Positions 1 to 8,992 of a stretch of 64,000 nt of DNA are shown piece by piece; position 1 is the stretch's first letter, and every line of letters begins with the position of its first letter. The stretch comes from Candidatus Aquicultor sp. Its GTDB lineage: Bacteria > Actinomycetota > Aquicultoria > Aquicultorales > Aquicultoraceae. The notes beneath the pieces were generated by a model, which was not told where the DNA came from, made no database searches, and worked only from the letters and a program-made list of their open reading frames with translations. The position numbers were made by a program, and so were the translations under genes. The stretch is taken from contig DASXVE010000019.1 in the NCBI GenBank assembly GCA_036504445.1, forward strand, positions 62,001 through 126,000, read 5' to 3'.

Positions 1-226
1 TAAGGATTCTCTCGCGATTGGCGATGACGCGCTCCGGATTATCGCCAACGTGCAATCCCAGATTAAGCGATGAAAAGGCACCCTCGCTCACCCCGCCACG
101 GCGCCCGGAAAAGGCCACGAGGATTTTGTCCCGAGCAAGAAGAGGCTCCGCTACAAGAACATTAAAACCGTCTCCCGCTTCAAGCATTAAACTATAATTG
201 GATTGTGCGCACGCTTCTTGGGCCAC
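1..226 (-). CDS. pgeF: Peptidoglycan editing factor / YfiH-family laccase-domain protein, N-terminal part (runs off left edge)
   Basis: This is the first 75 codons of a PgeF/YfiH (multicopper-oxidase-like, DUF152) protein. The reading frame contains a stretch reading FSGRRGGVSEGAFSSLNLGL, followed by HVGDNPERVIANRERIL, which is the typical N-terminal motif of the family. Members act on purine nucleosides or edit misincorporated muropeptides; which activity applies here cannot be told. I chose the GTG at 226 because GGAGG lies 10 nt upstream, while the later in-frame ATG at 187 has no ribosome binding site. It follows ftsZ, as in many Gram-positive dcw clusters, but a terminator separates the two. 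Confidence 0.85.
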   Translation of the reverse strand, partial: MAQEACAQSNYSLMLEAGDGFNVLVAEPLLARDKILVAFSGRRGGVSEGAFSSLNLGLHVGDNPERVIANRERIL

Positions 227-379
227 TGTGCCGTCGCCTCCATTGCGACATCATTGCTTCATGCAAGTATTTTCGAAAAACCTCTCAACTATATTCTGGT
301 ATGAAAACCGCGACTGACTATTTATACTTAACAGCATCCGCAATGAAGCTCATTGAAAAACAGATTAACCTATAAAAAT

Positions 380-409
380 AATGCCGCCGGCTTAATGCTC
401 GGCGGCATT
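380..409 (-). terminator. Intrinsic terminator after ftsZ
   Basis: Perfect 10-bp stem (AATGCCGCCG / CGGCGGCATT) with a 10-nt loop, followed on the minus strand by a T-rich run (ATTTTTATAGG). It lies 23 nt beyond the ftsZ stop codon and should end the dcw transcript before pgeF. Confidence 0.85.
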
Positions 410-432
410 TCATCTTAAATATTGTGTTAACC

Positions 433-1494
433 CTAGCGTTTTCTTAAAAACGTTGGGATATCGAGATCTTCCGTATCAAATGTCGGGATATTTGAAACAT
501 GTTCCTCGGGTTGCGCTTTCTGAACAAACTCGAGTTTCTCTTGTTTCCTTAAATCAAATCCGGTCGCGATAACCGTAACCCTGACTTCATCGCCAAGTGT
601 GTCATCGATAACCGCACCGAAGATAATATTCGCTTCAGGGTGAGCCGCGTTCGCAACAACCTCTGCCGCCTCATTAACTTCAAACAGACCGAGGTCTGAT
701 CCGCCGGAGATGTTCAAGAGAACACCTTGCGCACCTTCAATCGATGCCTCAAGCAGCGGGCTGGATATCGCGCTCTTTGCCGCTTCGACCGCACGGTTTT
801 CACCGCTTGAAACGCCGATGCCCATAAGCGCTGAGCCGGCATTCGACATAATCGTGCGCACATCGGCAAAGTCGAGATTTATTAAGCCGGGGACGGTGAT
901 TAAATCGGTTATGCCCTGGACGCCTTGACGGAGAACGTCGTCGGCCATCCGGAACGCCTCAACAATTGAGGTCTTTTTCTCCGCAACATGCAGGAGTCTA
1001 TCGTTTGGAATAATAATGAGGGTGTCGACTGTTTCACGAAGCTTCATAATGCCTTCGTCGGCTTGCATCGAACGCTTACGACCTTCAAAACTAAACGGTC
1101 TTGTTACTACGCCTACCGTTAGGGCCCCGATCTCTTTCGCGATTCCCGCGATAACCGGGGCTGCACCTGTACCGGTGCCACCACCTTTGCCGGCGGTTAC
1201 GAAAACCATATCCGCGCCCTGCAGAGCTTCTTTGATATCATCTCTGCTTTCTTCGGCAGCCTGAAAGCCGATTTCAGGATCGGCTCCCGCTCCAAGGCCT
1301 TTGGTCAGATTAGCGCCTATGTGGACTTTGTAGTCTGCATCAGACATTAGAAGCGCCTGTGCGTCGGTATTGCATGCGATAAACTCTACGCCCCTGAGGC
1401 CCGCTTCGATCATCCTGTTAACCGCGTTGGTTCCGCCCCCACCGACTCCGACTACTTTAATAACTGCTAGGTAATTTGCGCCCGCATCTAACAC
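433..1494 (-). CDS. ftsZ: Cell division protein FtsZ
   Basis: Tubulin-like GTPase that polymerises into the cytokinetic Z ring. The GTP-binding signature GGGTGTG is at about residues 104-110, with N-terminal [13 protein letters not shown] and T7-loop region [11 protein letters not shown]. The C-terminus ends in [11 protein letters not shown], the conserved peptide that binds partners such as SepF or FtsA. A longer frame is open to a TTG at 1512, but AAGGAGG sits 7 nt before the GTG at 1494 and only 4 nt before an upstream TTG. The GTG also gives the usual family length (353 aa), so I prefer it. It is the last dcw gene before a terminator, separated from ftsQ by about 250 nt that may hold its own signals. 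ftsA is not present beside it. Confidence 0.97.
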   Translation of the reverse strand: MLDAGANYLAVIKVVGVGGGGTNAVNRMIEAGLRGVEFIACNTDAQALLMSDADYKVHIGANLTKGLGAGADPEIGFQAAEESRDDIKEALQGADMVFVTAGKGGGTGTGAAPVIAGIAKEIGALTVGVVTRPFSFEGRKRSMQADEGIMKLRETVDTLIIIPNDRLLHVAEKKTSIVEAFRMADDVLRQGVQGITDLITVPGLINLDFADVRTIMSNAGSALMGIGVSSGENRAVEAAKSAISSPLLEASIEGAQGVLLNISGGSDLGLFEVNEAAEVVANAAHPEANIIFGAVIDDTLGDEVRVTVIATGFDLRKQEKLEFVQKAQPEEHVSNIPTFDTEDLDIPTFLRKR

Positions 1495-1656
1495 CAAGAA
1501 GCCTCCTTCCAACCCTCAACTAGTGATTTAGTGTTGTAGCCTCTATCTCTAGTACATATATAGTGCTACGCATTCTGAATCTCAGCAATAACCTTATCCT
1601 ATCCAAGCAAAAAAAGCAACCTCATTTCATAAAACTTTTGCATGGAAATGATTGCC

Positions 1657-1691
1657 ATTCTAGCAGCACTTTGCCCCTGAGCAGCTAGAAT
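1657..1691 (-). repeat. Inverted repeat between ftsQ and ftsZ
   Basis: Arms ATTCTAGC and GCTAGAAT (8 bp, perfect) enclose 19 nt. There is no T-run on either side, so this is not a clear terminator. It could be an intercistronic processing or attenuation element in the ftsQ-ftsZ spacer. The rest of the spacer shows no promoter I would defend. Confidence 0.35.
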
Positions 1692-1748
1692 AAAGCGTGG
1701 TAAACGGTGTTCCCCGTCAAAGCTGGCCCTTGGATAGCGAGCTAGCGC

Positions 1749-2540
1749 TTACGGTACGGAATCCATGCGTTTAATAACGGGATCTGAATGAGGATAACTT
1801 CGTATATCAATAAACACTACTTGCTTGCCCTGCTTTTTTAAGATTCCTGCGAGCACTGTATTTTTATCTTCAGCCTGTTTCGCTTCTCCGTAGAGTATCT
1901 CAATATTTGCTCGATTGTACAGGGACAACTTATCGATAGATGATGCCGAGAGCAGATTAATTGAATTTCTGAGGGATGCCGGCATTGAGTTCAGGCATAA
2001 GATGGCATTTTCAAGCGAGCTATTCACGATACGGTGACCGATTTGCACCTTGGCAACCGGAATATCTGTAATAATCGGTATGGTTACACCGTCAGAATTT
2101 GGACGCTCGGCGATTACACACTTATTTGCATCGATCATATAGAACTTATTTGCGTGCGAAATGAGAGCTATCGGTGTTCTCTCAACAATATCAACGCGCA
2201 AAGTATGCGGTAAAGCACGCTTGACTTGAGCGTCCTGAACCCATGGGTCTTTGAGAAGTTTCCGGCGAATATCTTTGACCGGCACATTTAAAAGGCTGGT
2301 ATTCTCGGTCACACCGCACGCGGCAGCTATTTTGGACGATGGGATAAACTTGTTTCCAGCTACGTCTATGTTGGTGATATTGAACAGACTCGAGTTGTAG
2401 AGCCAATACACGAGAGTAATAATAATAAAGATTGATCCGAACAAGACCGTGACTCTAAGGCGGCGTTGCCGCTTGATGTGTGCGATTTTTCGATACCGTT
2501 CTTCCGCCTTAGAGCGCGCCAGACTTCTGCCTTCAACCAT
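1749..2540 (-). CDS. ftsQ: Cell division protein FtsQ/DivIB
   Basis: Bitopic divisome protein: a basic cytoplasmic N-terminus (SLARSKAEERYRKIAHIKRQRRLR), one membrane segment (VTVLFGSIFIIITLVYWLY), then an extracytoplasmic POTRA domain starting FNITNIDVAGNKFIP. It bridges FtsL/DivIC-type proteins and septal synthases. Three start codons cluster here (GTG 2549, ATG 2546, ATG 2540). AGCAGGTG lies about 6 nt before the ATG at 2540, which I prefer. It sits directly downstream of murB in the dcw operon. Confidence 0.9.
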   Translation of the reverse strand: MVEGRSLARSKAEERYRKIAHIKRQRRLRVTVLFGSIFIIITLVYWLYNSSLFNITNIDVAGNKFIPSSKIAAACGVTENTSLLNVPVKDIRRKLLKDPWVQDAQVKRALPHTLRVDIVERTPIALISHANKFYMIDANKCVIAERPNSDGVTIPIITDIPVAKVQIGHRIVNSSLENAILCLNSMPASLRNSINLLSASSIDKLSLYNRANIEILYGEAKQAEDKNTVLAGILKKQGKQVVFIDIRSYPHSDPVIKRMDSVP

Positions 2541-2591
2541 TTGCATCACCTGCTACTTCTTAAACTATGATGTGTGTTATGACTGATTACA

Positions 2592-3557
2592 TCACCGGTC
2601 GTTCGTAACTGCAATCAATGCCTCATCGAACTCACCGAGGAACTCTATCTCAGGCTCGAGAATGATACCGTGAATATCAAACACTCGCTTTTGAACAGCT
2701 CGTAGGAGCGAATATACATCAAACGCGGTTGCGTTTTCAAGGTTAATGATAAAATTTGCATGCTTCGTCGAGACCTCTGCGCCACCAATCCGCATGCCTT
2801 TGCAGCCTGCATCCTCGATAAGCTTTCCGGCAGACGTGCTGATCGGGTTTTTGAAAACGCTTCCGGCATTCGGATATCTAAGCGGCTGGCTGCTTTTGCG
2901 TGCGGCGAAGTTGTCTTCCATGCGACGCTTAATACCATCTTCATCCGCCGCTGCGAGCGCCATTGTCGCCTCGACAATGATATCGCCACTGCTAAAACCG
3001 CCGTTCCTGTACTCAAACTTAAGCGCATCTTTTTGCAGCGCAATCAGCTCGCCCGCACTTGTATATACTACAACGTCTCGCACGATATCAGCCATACAGC
3101 TCCCGTGCGCACCAGCATTCATCACCAGCGCACCACCGAGGCTTCCAGGTATCCCGACAGCGAAACTCAAATCCGCGAGCGAGCATCTTACCGCGGTCTG
3201 CACGAGTAAGGGCAATGAAATGGCGGCGCCTGCCCGCAGGTAGGAACCGTCAACTCTTTTACGCATAAAGTCACTGCCAAGACGCATCACGATACCCGGG
3301 AAGCCCGCATCTGATACAAGCAGGTTTGAGCCCTTACCTATAATGAAAAGCGGCAGGCCCCACTCTTTTGCTGTGGTCGCCACGATATGGAGCTGCTCTA
3401 TCGAATCAGCAATCGCGAACAGCCCGGCAGGCCCGCCTACGCGCATGGTTGTTTCTTTCGCGAGAATCTTATCGCGAACTACATTGCCTTTCAGGTGTTT
3501 CTCAAGCGTCTCGAACGCCCGGTTGATGTACCTGCCGCTCAACCATGCTCCCTTCAC
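2592..3557 (-). CDS. murB: UDP-N-acetylenolpyruvoylglucosamine reductase MurB
   Basis: FAD-dependent reductase that converts UDP-GlcNAc-enolpyruvate to UDP-MurNAc with NADPH. The FAD-binding PCMH region carries GKGSNLLVSDAGF and VGIPGSLGGALVMNAGAHG. The catalytic serine lies in NAGSVFKNP, and the C-terminal glutamate in LEPEIEFLG. Length (about 321 aa) is normal. The start is uncertain: GTG at 3557, or a TTG six codons later that is better spaced from AAGGGAG. murA is not in the window. Confidence 0.95.
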   Translation of the reverse strand: MKGAWLSGRYINRAFETLEKHLKGNVVRDKILAKETTMRVGGPAGLFAIADSIEQLHIVATTAKEWGLPLFIIGKGSNLLVSDAGFPGIVMRLGSDFMRKRVDGSYLRAGAAISLPLLVQTAVRCSLADLSFAVGIPGSLGGALVMNAGAHGSCMADIVRDVVVYTSAGELIALQKDALKFEYRNGGFSSGDIIVEATMALAAADEDGIKRRMEDNFAARKSSQPLRYPNAGSVFKNPISTSAGKLIEDAGCKGMRIGGAEVSTKHANFIINLENATAFDVYSLLRAVQKRVFDIHGIILEPEIEFLGEFDEALIAVTNDR

Positions 3558-3629
3558 CTATTTAAACGGTTTTATCTGTACGCAGTTGCGAATAATTTCT
3601 CGTTCAATTTTCTATTTTAGGGCTTGTTT

Positions 3630-5024
3630 TTAGTGGTGCGCCACCATGTTGAAGAAATCTTCCCCAATAGCGCTGATATCACCGGCACCCATTGTCAGGA
3701 CTAGATCCCCCTCTTTTACCGTTTCAAGAAGAAACTTAGGTATCTCGGTCTTTTTTGGTAAATAGACGACATTCTTTCGCGGGCTTTCCGCGAGCACCGC
3801 GTCCACAATGACTTTGCCCGTCACACCCGGTATCGGCTCTTCGCCCGCAGCGTATACATCGGTAAGGACAACGATATCCGCATCTTTAAACGCCGCCCCG
3901 AATTCCTTGCCCAGGAACTTAGTCCGCGAGTATCTGTGGGGTTGAAATACACATATGAGCCGTTCCCAATCGCCGCCCCGTGCGGCGTTAAGCGTCGCCT
4001 TCACTTCGGTTGGATGGTGTGCGTAATCATCTACGAGCGTTAGCTCGGGCGTTTTCCCTATTATTTGGAACCGCCGTTTCACCCCTGCAAATTGATGCAA
4101 GGCTGCAAATACGGCGTCCTTATCAAGACTAAGGCTCATGCTGAGGGCTACTGTTGCCAGCGAATTGTATACGTTATGAACGCCCGGGACACCTAAATCG
4201 ATTGTGCCGATCAAGGTGTCGCCCTGGTAAGCATCGTATGTGCTACCGAGCCGCTTCTGCTGGATATTGCGAGCTATAAAGTCGAGCTTTATCCCATCAT
4301 TTCCCTCGTACTCTATGCCATAGGTAACAAACCGCTTCTTAGAACGATTCATCAAGCGCCCGACACCAGGGTTATCGGCGCATGCAACTACAAAACCTTG
4401 CTCGGGAATCGACTCGACGAAAGTATAAAAAACGTCTTCGATCTCATCGAGCGATTTATAATGATCTAAATGATCCGCTTCAATGTTGGTGATAACAATT
4501 ACTTCAGGGTTAAGATATAACAGCGAGCCGTCGCTTTCATCGGCTTCGGTGATCAAGAACTCGCCGCTACCGTGTTTGGCATTGCTCCCTATATCATTTA
4601 GTTCGCCGCCGATGAGAAACGTCGGATCGAGCGCCGCTTTCTCAAAAGCGCATGAAACCATCGATGTGGTTGTCGTTTTGCCGTGAGTACCGGCTACCGC
4701 AATACTGCGTAAATCCCGACCGAGCCACGCAAGCATCTCGGCCCTTCGGATAATCGAAATATCGGCTTGCCTGGCAGCCCGTACTTCCGGATTTGCTTCG
4801 GGAATCGCAGTTGAAACGACCACAACGTCAGGATTTTTAATATTGTCGCTGTTGTGGCCTATGTAGATCGTCGCTCCCAGTTCTTTAAGCGCCGCGGTAT
4901 AGCGTGAGTCTTTCAAATCAGAACCGCTGACTGAATGCCCTTTTTCAAGTAATACTTTAGCGATACCGCTCATACCTGCACCGCCGATACCTATGAAGTG
5001 AATATGCATCAAATTTTCAACCAT
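3630..5024 (-). CDS. murC: UDP-N-acetylmuramate--L-alanine ligase MurC
   Basis: Cytoplasmic Mur ligase adding L-Ala to UDP-MurNAc. The N-terminal Rossmann motif is IHFIGIGGAGMSGIA, the ATP-binding P-loop AGTHGKTTTT is at residues 111-120, and the central domain has EADESDGSLL and ITNIEADHLDHY. The C-terminal domain begins near LVDDYAHHPTE. 464 aa is the usual size. GAGGAG sits 8 nt before the ATG. It lies between murG and murB. Confidence 0.97.
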   Translation of the reverse strand: MVENLMHIHFIGIGGAGMSGIAKVLLEKGHSVSGSDLKDSRYTAALKELGATIYIGHNSDNIKNPDVVVVSTAIPEANPEVRAARQADISIIRRAEMLAWLGRDLRSIAVAGTHGKTTTTSMVSCAFEKAALDPTFLIGGELNDIGSNAKHGSGEFLITEADESDGSLLYLNPEVIVITNIEADHLDHYKSLDEIEDVFYTFVESIPEQGFVVACADNPGVGRLMNRSKKRFVTYGIEYEGNDGIKLDFIARNIQQKRLGSTYDAYQGDTLIGTIDLGVPGVHNVYNSLATVALSMSLSLDKDAVFAALHQFAGVKRRFQIIGKTPELTLVDDYAHHPTEVKATLNAARGGDWERLICVFQPHRYSRTKFLGKEFGAAFKDADIVVLTDVYAAGEEPIPGVTGKVIVDAVLAESPRKNVVYLPKKTEIPKFLLETVKEGDLVLTMGAGDISAIGEDFFNMVAHH

Positions 5025-5060
5025 TATTGTGTCTCCTCTAATTTTGCGTCTCTTGGTTCA

Positions 5061-6215
5061 TTAGTAGCTACTTCCCAATTTGTTTTCTATAGGTTGTTCG
5101 TTCTTCTTACTCTGCGCTACCTCAAATACCAGATCGGCAAGCTCACCCGCCGCACGAGGCCGACCAAACTCCAGTGATGCGGCAGACATAGCTGCGAGCT
5201 TCTCCTTGTCAAAGACGAGCTCTTCTGCCGCGCCGCACAACGAATCGCTCGTAACATCTTGATCCAGGATCACTTTTGCGGCGCCCATACGCTCAAGCTG
5301 GCGCGCATTTTCTGCCTGGTGATTATCGGTTGCATAAGGGTACGGGATCAAAATAGCTGGTAGCCCGATAGAGGAAATCTCTGCTATCGTTGTAGCCCCC
5401 GAACGACAGACTAAGAGATCAGCCACCGCATAAGCCCCACCCATATCATCTATATATGGATATGTGCTGTAAGCGAGCGAATCTCCTGCCGATCTCAATG
5501 CGTCAATCGACTCCCTCACCGGATCATAGTTTATCTTACCCGTAGAGTGGATTATCTGCAAGCCATCGTTGTGTCGCCAATGGTCATACAATCCTACTGC
5601 TGATTCATTGATCTTTTGGGCCCCCCGGCTACCGCCAAATATCAGCACGACTTTTCGCGATTCTTCGATCGAATATGCTCGCGCCGCTTCCTGCCTGTCA
5701 ACCCGCATAACCTCTTCCCTGATGGGATTACCGGTAAACACTATCCGCTTGCCTGTTGGAAAATGGCTTTCCATGCCCGGATACGATACCGCGATTGCCG
5801 ATACAACCTTCCCGAGCACCCGGTTAACCAAACCCGGAACAGCGTTTTGCTCATGGATAATCGTAGGGATTTTCCGGAGTACGGCGGCACCCACAACGGG
5901 CATGCTTACATACGCCCCCATTCCGATGACGACATCAGGTTGAAAGTTTTTCAATATGCCGGCCGCTTCAATTGTGCCCCGGCCCGCCGAGAAAAATGTC
6001 GCAAGCGCTTTAACCGATGGTTTTCTTGGTAAGCCTCGGGCATCGACGACTTTAAAATTAAGGCCTGCCTGCGGCACAATCGTCGCTTCAAGACCGTTTG
6101 TGGTTCCGATATAGAGTATATCTATATCATTTTTTATTTTTTGAAGTGCTTTGGCGAGGGCTAGGCCTGGATACACGTGACCCGCTGTCCCGCCGCCGCT
6201 TATTACTACTCGCAT
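5061..6215 (-). CDS. murG: UDP-N-acetylglucosamine--undecaprenyl-pyrophosphoryl-MurNAc-pentapeptide transferase MurG
   Basis: Membrane-associated GT28 glycosyltransferase that converts lipid I to lipid II. The glycine-rich lipid-binding loop SGGGTAGHVYPG is at residues 6-17. IIHEQNAVPGLVNR and the C-domain loops GGSRGAQKIN and CRSGATTIAE are family hallmarks. The first 89 bp lie inside the 3' end of ftsW in a different frame, so the GGTAGH motif is encoded on DNA that also encodes FtsW's tail. GGGAG is about 10 nt before the ATG. Confidence 0.96.
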   Translation of the reverse strand: MRVVISGGGTAGHVYPGLALAKALQKIKNDIDILYIGTTNGLEATIVPQAGLNFKVVDARGLPRKPSVKALATFFSAGRGTIEAAGILKNFQPDVVIGMGAYVSMPVVGAAVLRKIPTIIHEQNAVPGLVNRVLGKVVSAIAVSYPGMESHFPTGKRIVFTGNPIREEVMRVDRQEAARAYSIEESRKVVLIFGGSRGAQKINESAVGLYDHWRHNDGLQIIHSTGKINYDPVRESIDALRSAGDSLAYSTYPYIDDMGGAYAVADLLVCRSGATTIAEISSIGLPAILIPYPYATDNHQAENARQLERMGAAKVILDQDVTSDSLCGAAEELVFDKEKLAAMSAASLEFGRPRAAGELADLVFEVAQSKKNEQPIENKLGSSY

Positions 6216-7626
6216 GTGATTTTGTTCTCCCGGTTTGTTTAGTTTCTATTGTGCCTGATTTTGACCTTGAAGTGCTAGTAGACCTGGAATCTCTCGATGT
6301 CGAAGCGCTCGAAGCCTTACCCCTCTTGTTTGTTGAACTGCTCTTCTTGGGTTTACCCCGCGTGGCACTGCTACTTGAGCTCCGCTTTTTCGCCCTCGTC
6401 CTTCGCTTTGCTACATGCTCATCTTCAAGATCATGGCTGTCGCCGACGATGTGGAGTTCGGGCTTAGACCTGCGGCCACGCGTTGTGCGCTCGTTTTCTA
6501 GGGCGATACTAAGAAGAATCCCCACGCACGCAAGATTCACCATAAGTGATGAGCCGCCATAGCTGATGAACGGCATCGGGATACCTGTGACCGGCAATAC
6601 GGCGGTGACCGCACCCATATTGACCAGGGCCTGCAGTGCGATCATCGAAGTAATACCCGCGCCAAGGTAGCGCGAAAAGGTATTTTTGCTTTGAAAGGCG
6701 ATCCTGATCCCGTAATATGCAAACACTGTGAAAAGCCCAACTGTGAAGACTGTGCCGATAAGACCGAGCTCTTCCCCAATAATTGCGAAAATAAAGTCGG
6801 TATGCGCCGCAGGCAGATAAAAATATTTTTGCCTGCTCATGCTAAGCCCAACGCCAAATAGGCCGCCCGAACCAAATGCTATGAGCGATTGGCGTATGTG
6901 GTATCCAGCGCCAAGTGGGTCGGCATTAGGATTTAAAAAGGCGGTAAAGCGTTTAAGCTGATAATCACGAGATAAAATAGAAAATGCGCCAACAATGGCG
7001 CCGGCAATTCCGATCACAGCGATCATGCGAAGTTCGAGGCCGGATATAAAAAGCAGCGTAAAAGCGCCCAGGCACATGGTCAACGTTGTACCCAAGTCCG
7101 GTTGCAACATTACGAGAACGACAAAAGCTCCGACAATCAAACCATATGGGGAAAATAATTCCTGGATATCTTTAATTTTGCCTTTTTTCTTTGCTAAAAA
7201 ATCCGCAGTATATAGTATGATCGCAAATTTAGCGAATTCGGATGGCTGAAGGCGAAACCCACCGATAGGGATCCAGCGGCTCGATCCGTCGACCTCGTGG
7301 CCGATGCTGGGAATCAAAACACCGACTAACAGAGCTGCAACACAATACAAGGCGGGCTTTGTGAGCTGCTGCAACCGGTGTACCGGAATTCGCGAGAATA
7401 CAAAAAGAGCAACCGAACCCACAATCATCCACAAAAATTGTTTTTTAATGTAGTAATAACTGTCCCCGGTGCCGGCAAACGCCCGAATCGAGCTTGCCGA
7501 GAGTATCATGATGAGCCCGAAAAGCACCATAATATAGACGACGCCGAGCATCCAGTGATAGTTCTTCCTATCCTGGGTTGATTTTCGATTGTGATGTTTT
7601 CTACCCTTAGCTTTGCTCGATGTCAT
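6127..7626 (-). CDS. ftsW: Septal peptidoglycan glycosyltransferase FtsW (SEDS family) with long basic C-terminal tail
   Basis: SEDS-family lipid II polymerase of the septum, partner of the class B PBP encoded upstream. About ten membrane segments run from residue ~28 to ~377. QPSEFAKFA, the catalytic-region Asp in AAHTDFIFAIIGEE, and PFISYGGSS are diagnostic. The ATG at 7626 is preferred; a TTG four codons earlier is possible. It overlaps the end of murD by 20 bp. After the last membrane segment come roughly 120 residues rich in Ser, Lys, Arg and Thr (runs such as KRRTRAKKRSSSSSATRGK). This tail should be cytoplasmic and disordered, and it is longer than in most FtsW proteins. Its last ~29 codons overlap murG. 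Confidence 0.95.
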   Translation of the reverse strand: MTSSKAKGRKHHNRKSTQDRKNYHWMLGVVYIMVLFGLIMILSASSIRAFAGTGDSYYYIKKQFLWMIVGSVALFVFSRIPVHRLQQLTKPALYCVAALLVGVLIPSIGHEVDGSSRWIPIGGFRLQPSEFAKFAIILYTADFLAKKKGKIKDIQELFSPYGLIVGAFVVLVMLQPDLGTTLTMCLGAFTLLFISGLELRMIAVIGIAGAIVGAFSILSRDYQLKRFTAFLNPNADPLGAGYHIRQSLIAFGSGGLFGVGLSMSRQKYFYLPAAHTDFIFAIIGEELGLIGTVFTVGLFTVFAYYGIRIAFQSKNTFSRYLGAGITSMIALQALVNMGAVTAVLPVTGIPMPFISYGGSSLMVNLACVGILLSIALENERTTRGRRSKPELHIVGDSHDLEDEHVAKRRTRAKKRSSSSSATRGKPKKSSSTNKRGKASSASTSRDSRSTSTSRSKSGTIETKQTGRTKSHASSNKRRRDSGSRVSRPSPRQSTSKNKK

Positions 7627-8992
7627 TGCCTTCCCCAAGCGCTGTTACGACTCTTTGGAATGCATCACCGCGCTCGGCGTATCCCGAGAATGCGTCGAAA
7701 CTGGCGCATGCCGGCGAGAACAGTACAATCCAACCGGATTTTGCACGTTCAAATGCCAGCTTAGCCGCACCATCGACGGTCTCCGCATACTGCCTGGCTG
7801 TGAAATCGGGCATTTTGCCTACAATTTCGCGCCCGGCTTCACCGAAGCCGATGATTGCTTGTACGTTGCTGTGAATACTTTGGGCAAGGGGCTTAAAACT
7901 ATTTCCTTTATTTCTTCCGCCAACAAGAAGGATTGTCGGTTCTTTAAACGCCGTGAGCGCCTTAATTGTGGCGTCGACGTTCGTTGCTTTCGAATCATCG
8001 TAGTAGCGAACACCGTCAACCGTAGCAACATATTCGATCCGGTGTTTGAGCCCGCCAAAAGCGATGACTGTATCGCGAATCACCTTAGGGCTGATACCGG
8101 CGGCACAACAGGCGCCGGCTACCGCCATCACATTATCGAGATTATGGCTCCCAAGAATTTTGAGTTCCTCGGTTCCGCAAATATCTGTATCTATATCATC
8201 GCCGAGCCGAACCGTAATTCGTCCGTCTTTTATAAAGACGCCGCACTCCGGTTTGGTAAACTTGCTGGTTGCTATAACGGTTGCACGGATATCGGAAACA
8301 AGCCTCGCAACGACGGGGTCGTCTATATTTACGACGGCAAAATCATCCGACTGCTGATTCATAAACAGACGCGCTTTAGCTCTCATATAATCTTCAAAAT
8401 CCGGGTGCCAGTCGAGATGGTCCTCGGTTACATTAAGAAGCACCGATATTTTCGGTCGAAATTCGTTAATCGTATCGAGCTGAAAACTGCTCACCTCAAC
8501 GATGAGCGTCTCTATATCTTTATTATCGACAGCGCCTACCAGCGGCGTTCCGATATTGCCGGCGACTGTTGCAGCCTTTCCCGCATTCTTGAATACTTCA
8601 CCTATGAGCGTTGTCGTTGTCGTCTTGCCGTTTGTACCGCTAATTGCTATGACAGGCACGTCGGTAAGGTTATATGCGAACTCGATCTCGCTTAAGACCG
8701 GGATGCCTCGCCTTTTGGCTGTCTCGAGAACCAACACGTTGCTCGGAACACCGGGGCTTACGACAACCGCGTCAACATTATCGAGCAGCTTTTCTCCCTG
8801 GTTGCCGAGAACAACTTTAACGCCTGCTTTACTAAGTTCATCTGCGATATCTTGTACAGCTACGCTCGTAGCCGTATCGGAAGCCAACACATCTGCCCCC
8901 AATTTCTTAAGGGCAAGCGATACGGCTTTCCCACTTTTTCCTAATCCAAGTACGAGAACATGCTTACTTGCAAAATCCAATGCGCTAACCAC
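7607..8992 (-). CDS. murD: UDP-N-acetylmuramoylalanine--D-glutamate ligase MurD
   Basis: Mur ligase adding D-Glu to UDP-MurNAc-L-Ala. N-terminal Rossmann fold VLVLGLGKSGKAVSLAL, P-loop ISGTNGKTTTTTLI near residue 120, central NVTEDHLDWH, and C-domain VRYYDDSKATNVDATIKAL. 461 aa is normal. The GTG start lies 8 bp inside the end of mraY with only a weak ribosome binding site, which suggests translational coupling to mraY. Confidence 0.96.
   Translation of the reverse strand: MVSALDFASKHVLVLGLGKSGKAVSLALKKLGADVLASDTATSVAVQDIADELSKAGVKVVLGNQGEKLLDNVDAVVVSPGVPSNVLVLETAKRRGIPVLSEIEFAYNLTDVPVIAISGTNGKTTTTTLIGEVFKNAGKAATVAGNIGTPLVGAVDNKDIETLIVEVSSFQLDTINEFRPKISVLLNVTEDHLDWHPDFEDYMRAKARLFMNQQSDDFAVVNIDDPVVARLVSDIRATVIATSKFTKPECGVFIKDGRITVRLGDDIDTDICGTEELKILGSHNLDNVMAVAGACCAAGISPKVIRDTVIAFGGLKHRIEYVATVDGVRYYDDSKATNVDATIKALTAFKEPTILLVGGRNKGNSFKPLAQSIHSNVQAIIGFGEAGREIVGKMPDFTARQYAETVDGAAKLAFERAKSGWIVLFSPACASFDAFSGYAERGDAFQRVVTALGEGNDIEQS

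Noticed and set aside
2746-3243. A pair of plus-strand frames opposite murB
   Set aside because: Both are shadows of the conserved murB frame, with no start signals.
7613-8695. A 360-codon open frame on the plus strand opposite murD
   Set aside because: It is antisense to a clearly conserved Mur ligase, has no ribosome binding site and no recognisable motif; it reflects codon bias of the minus-strand gene.
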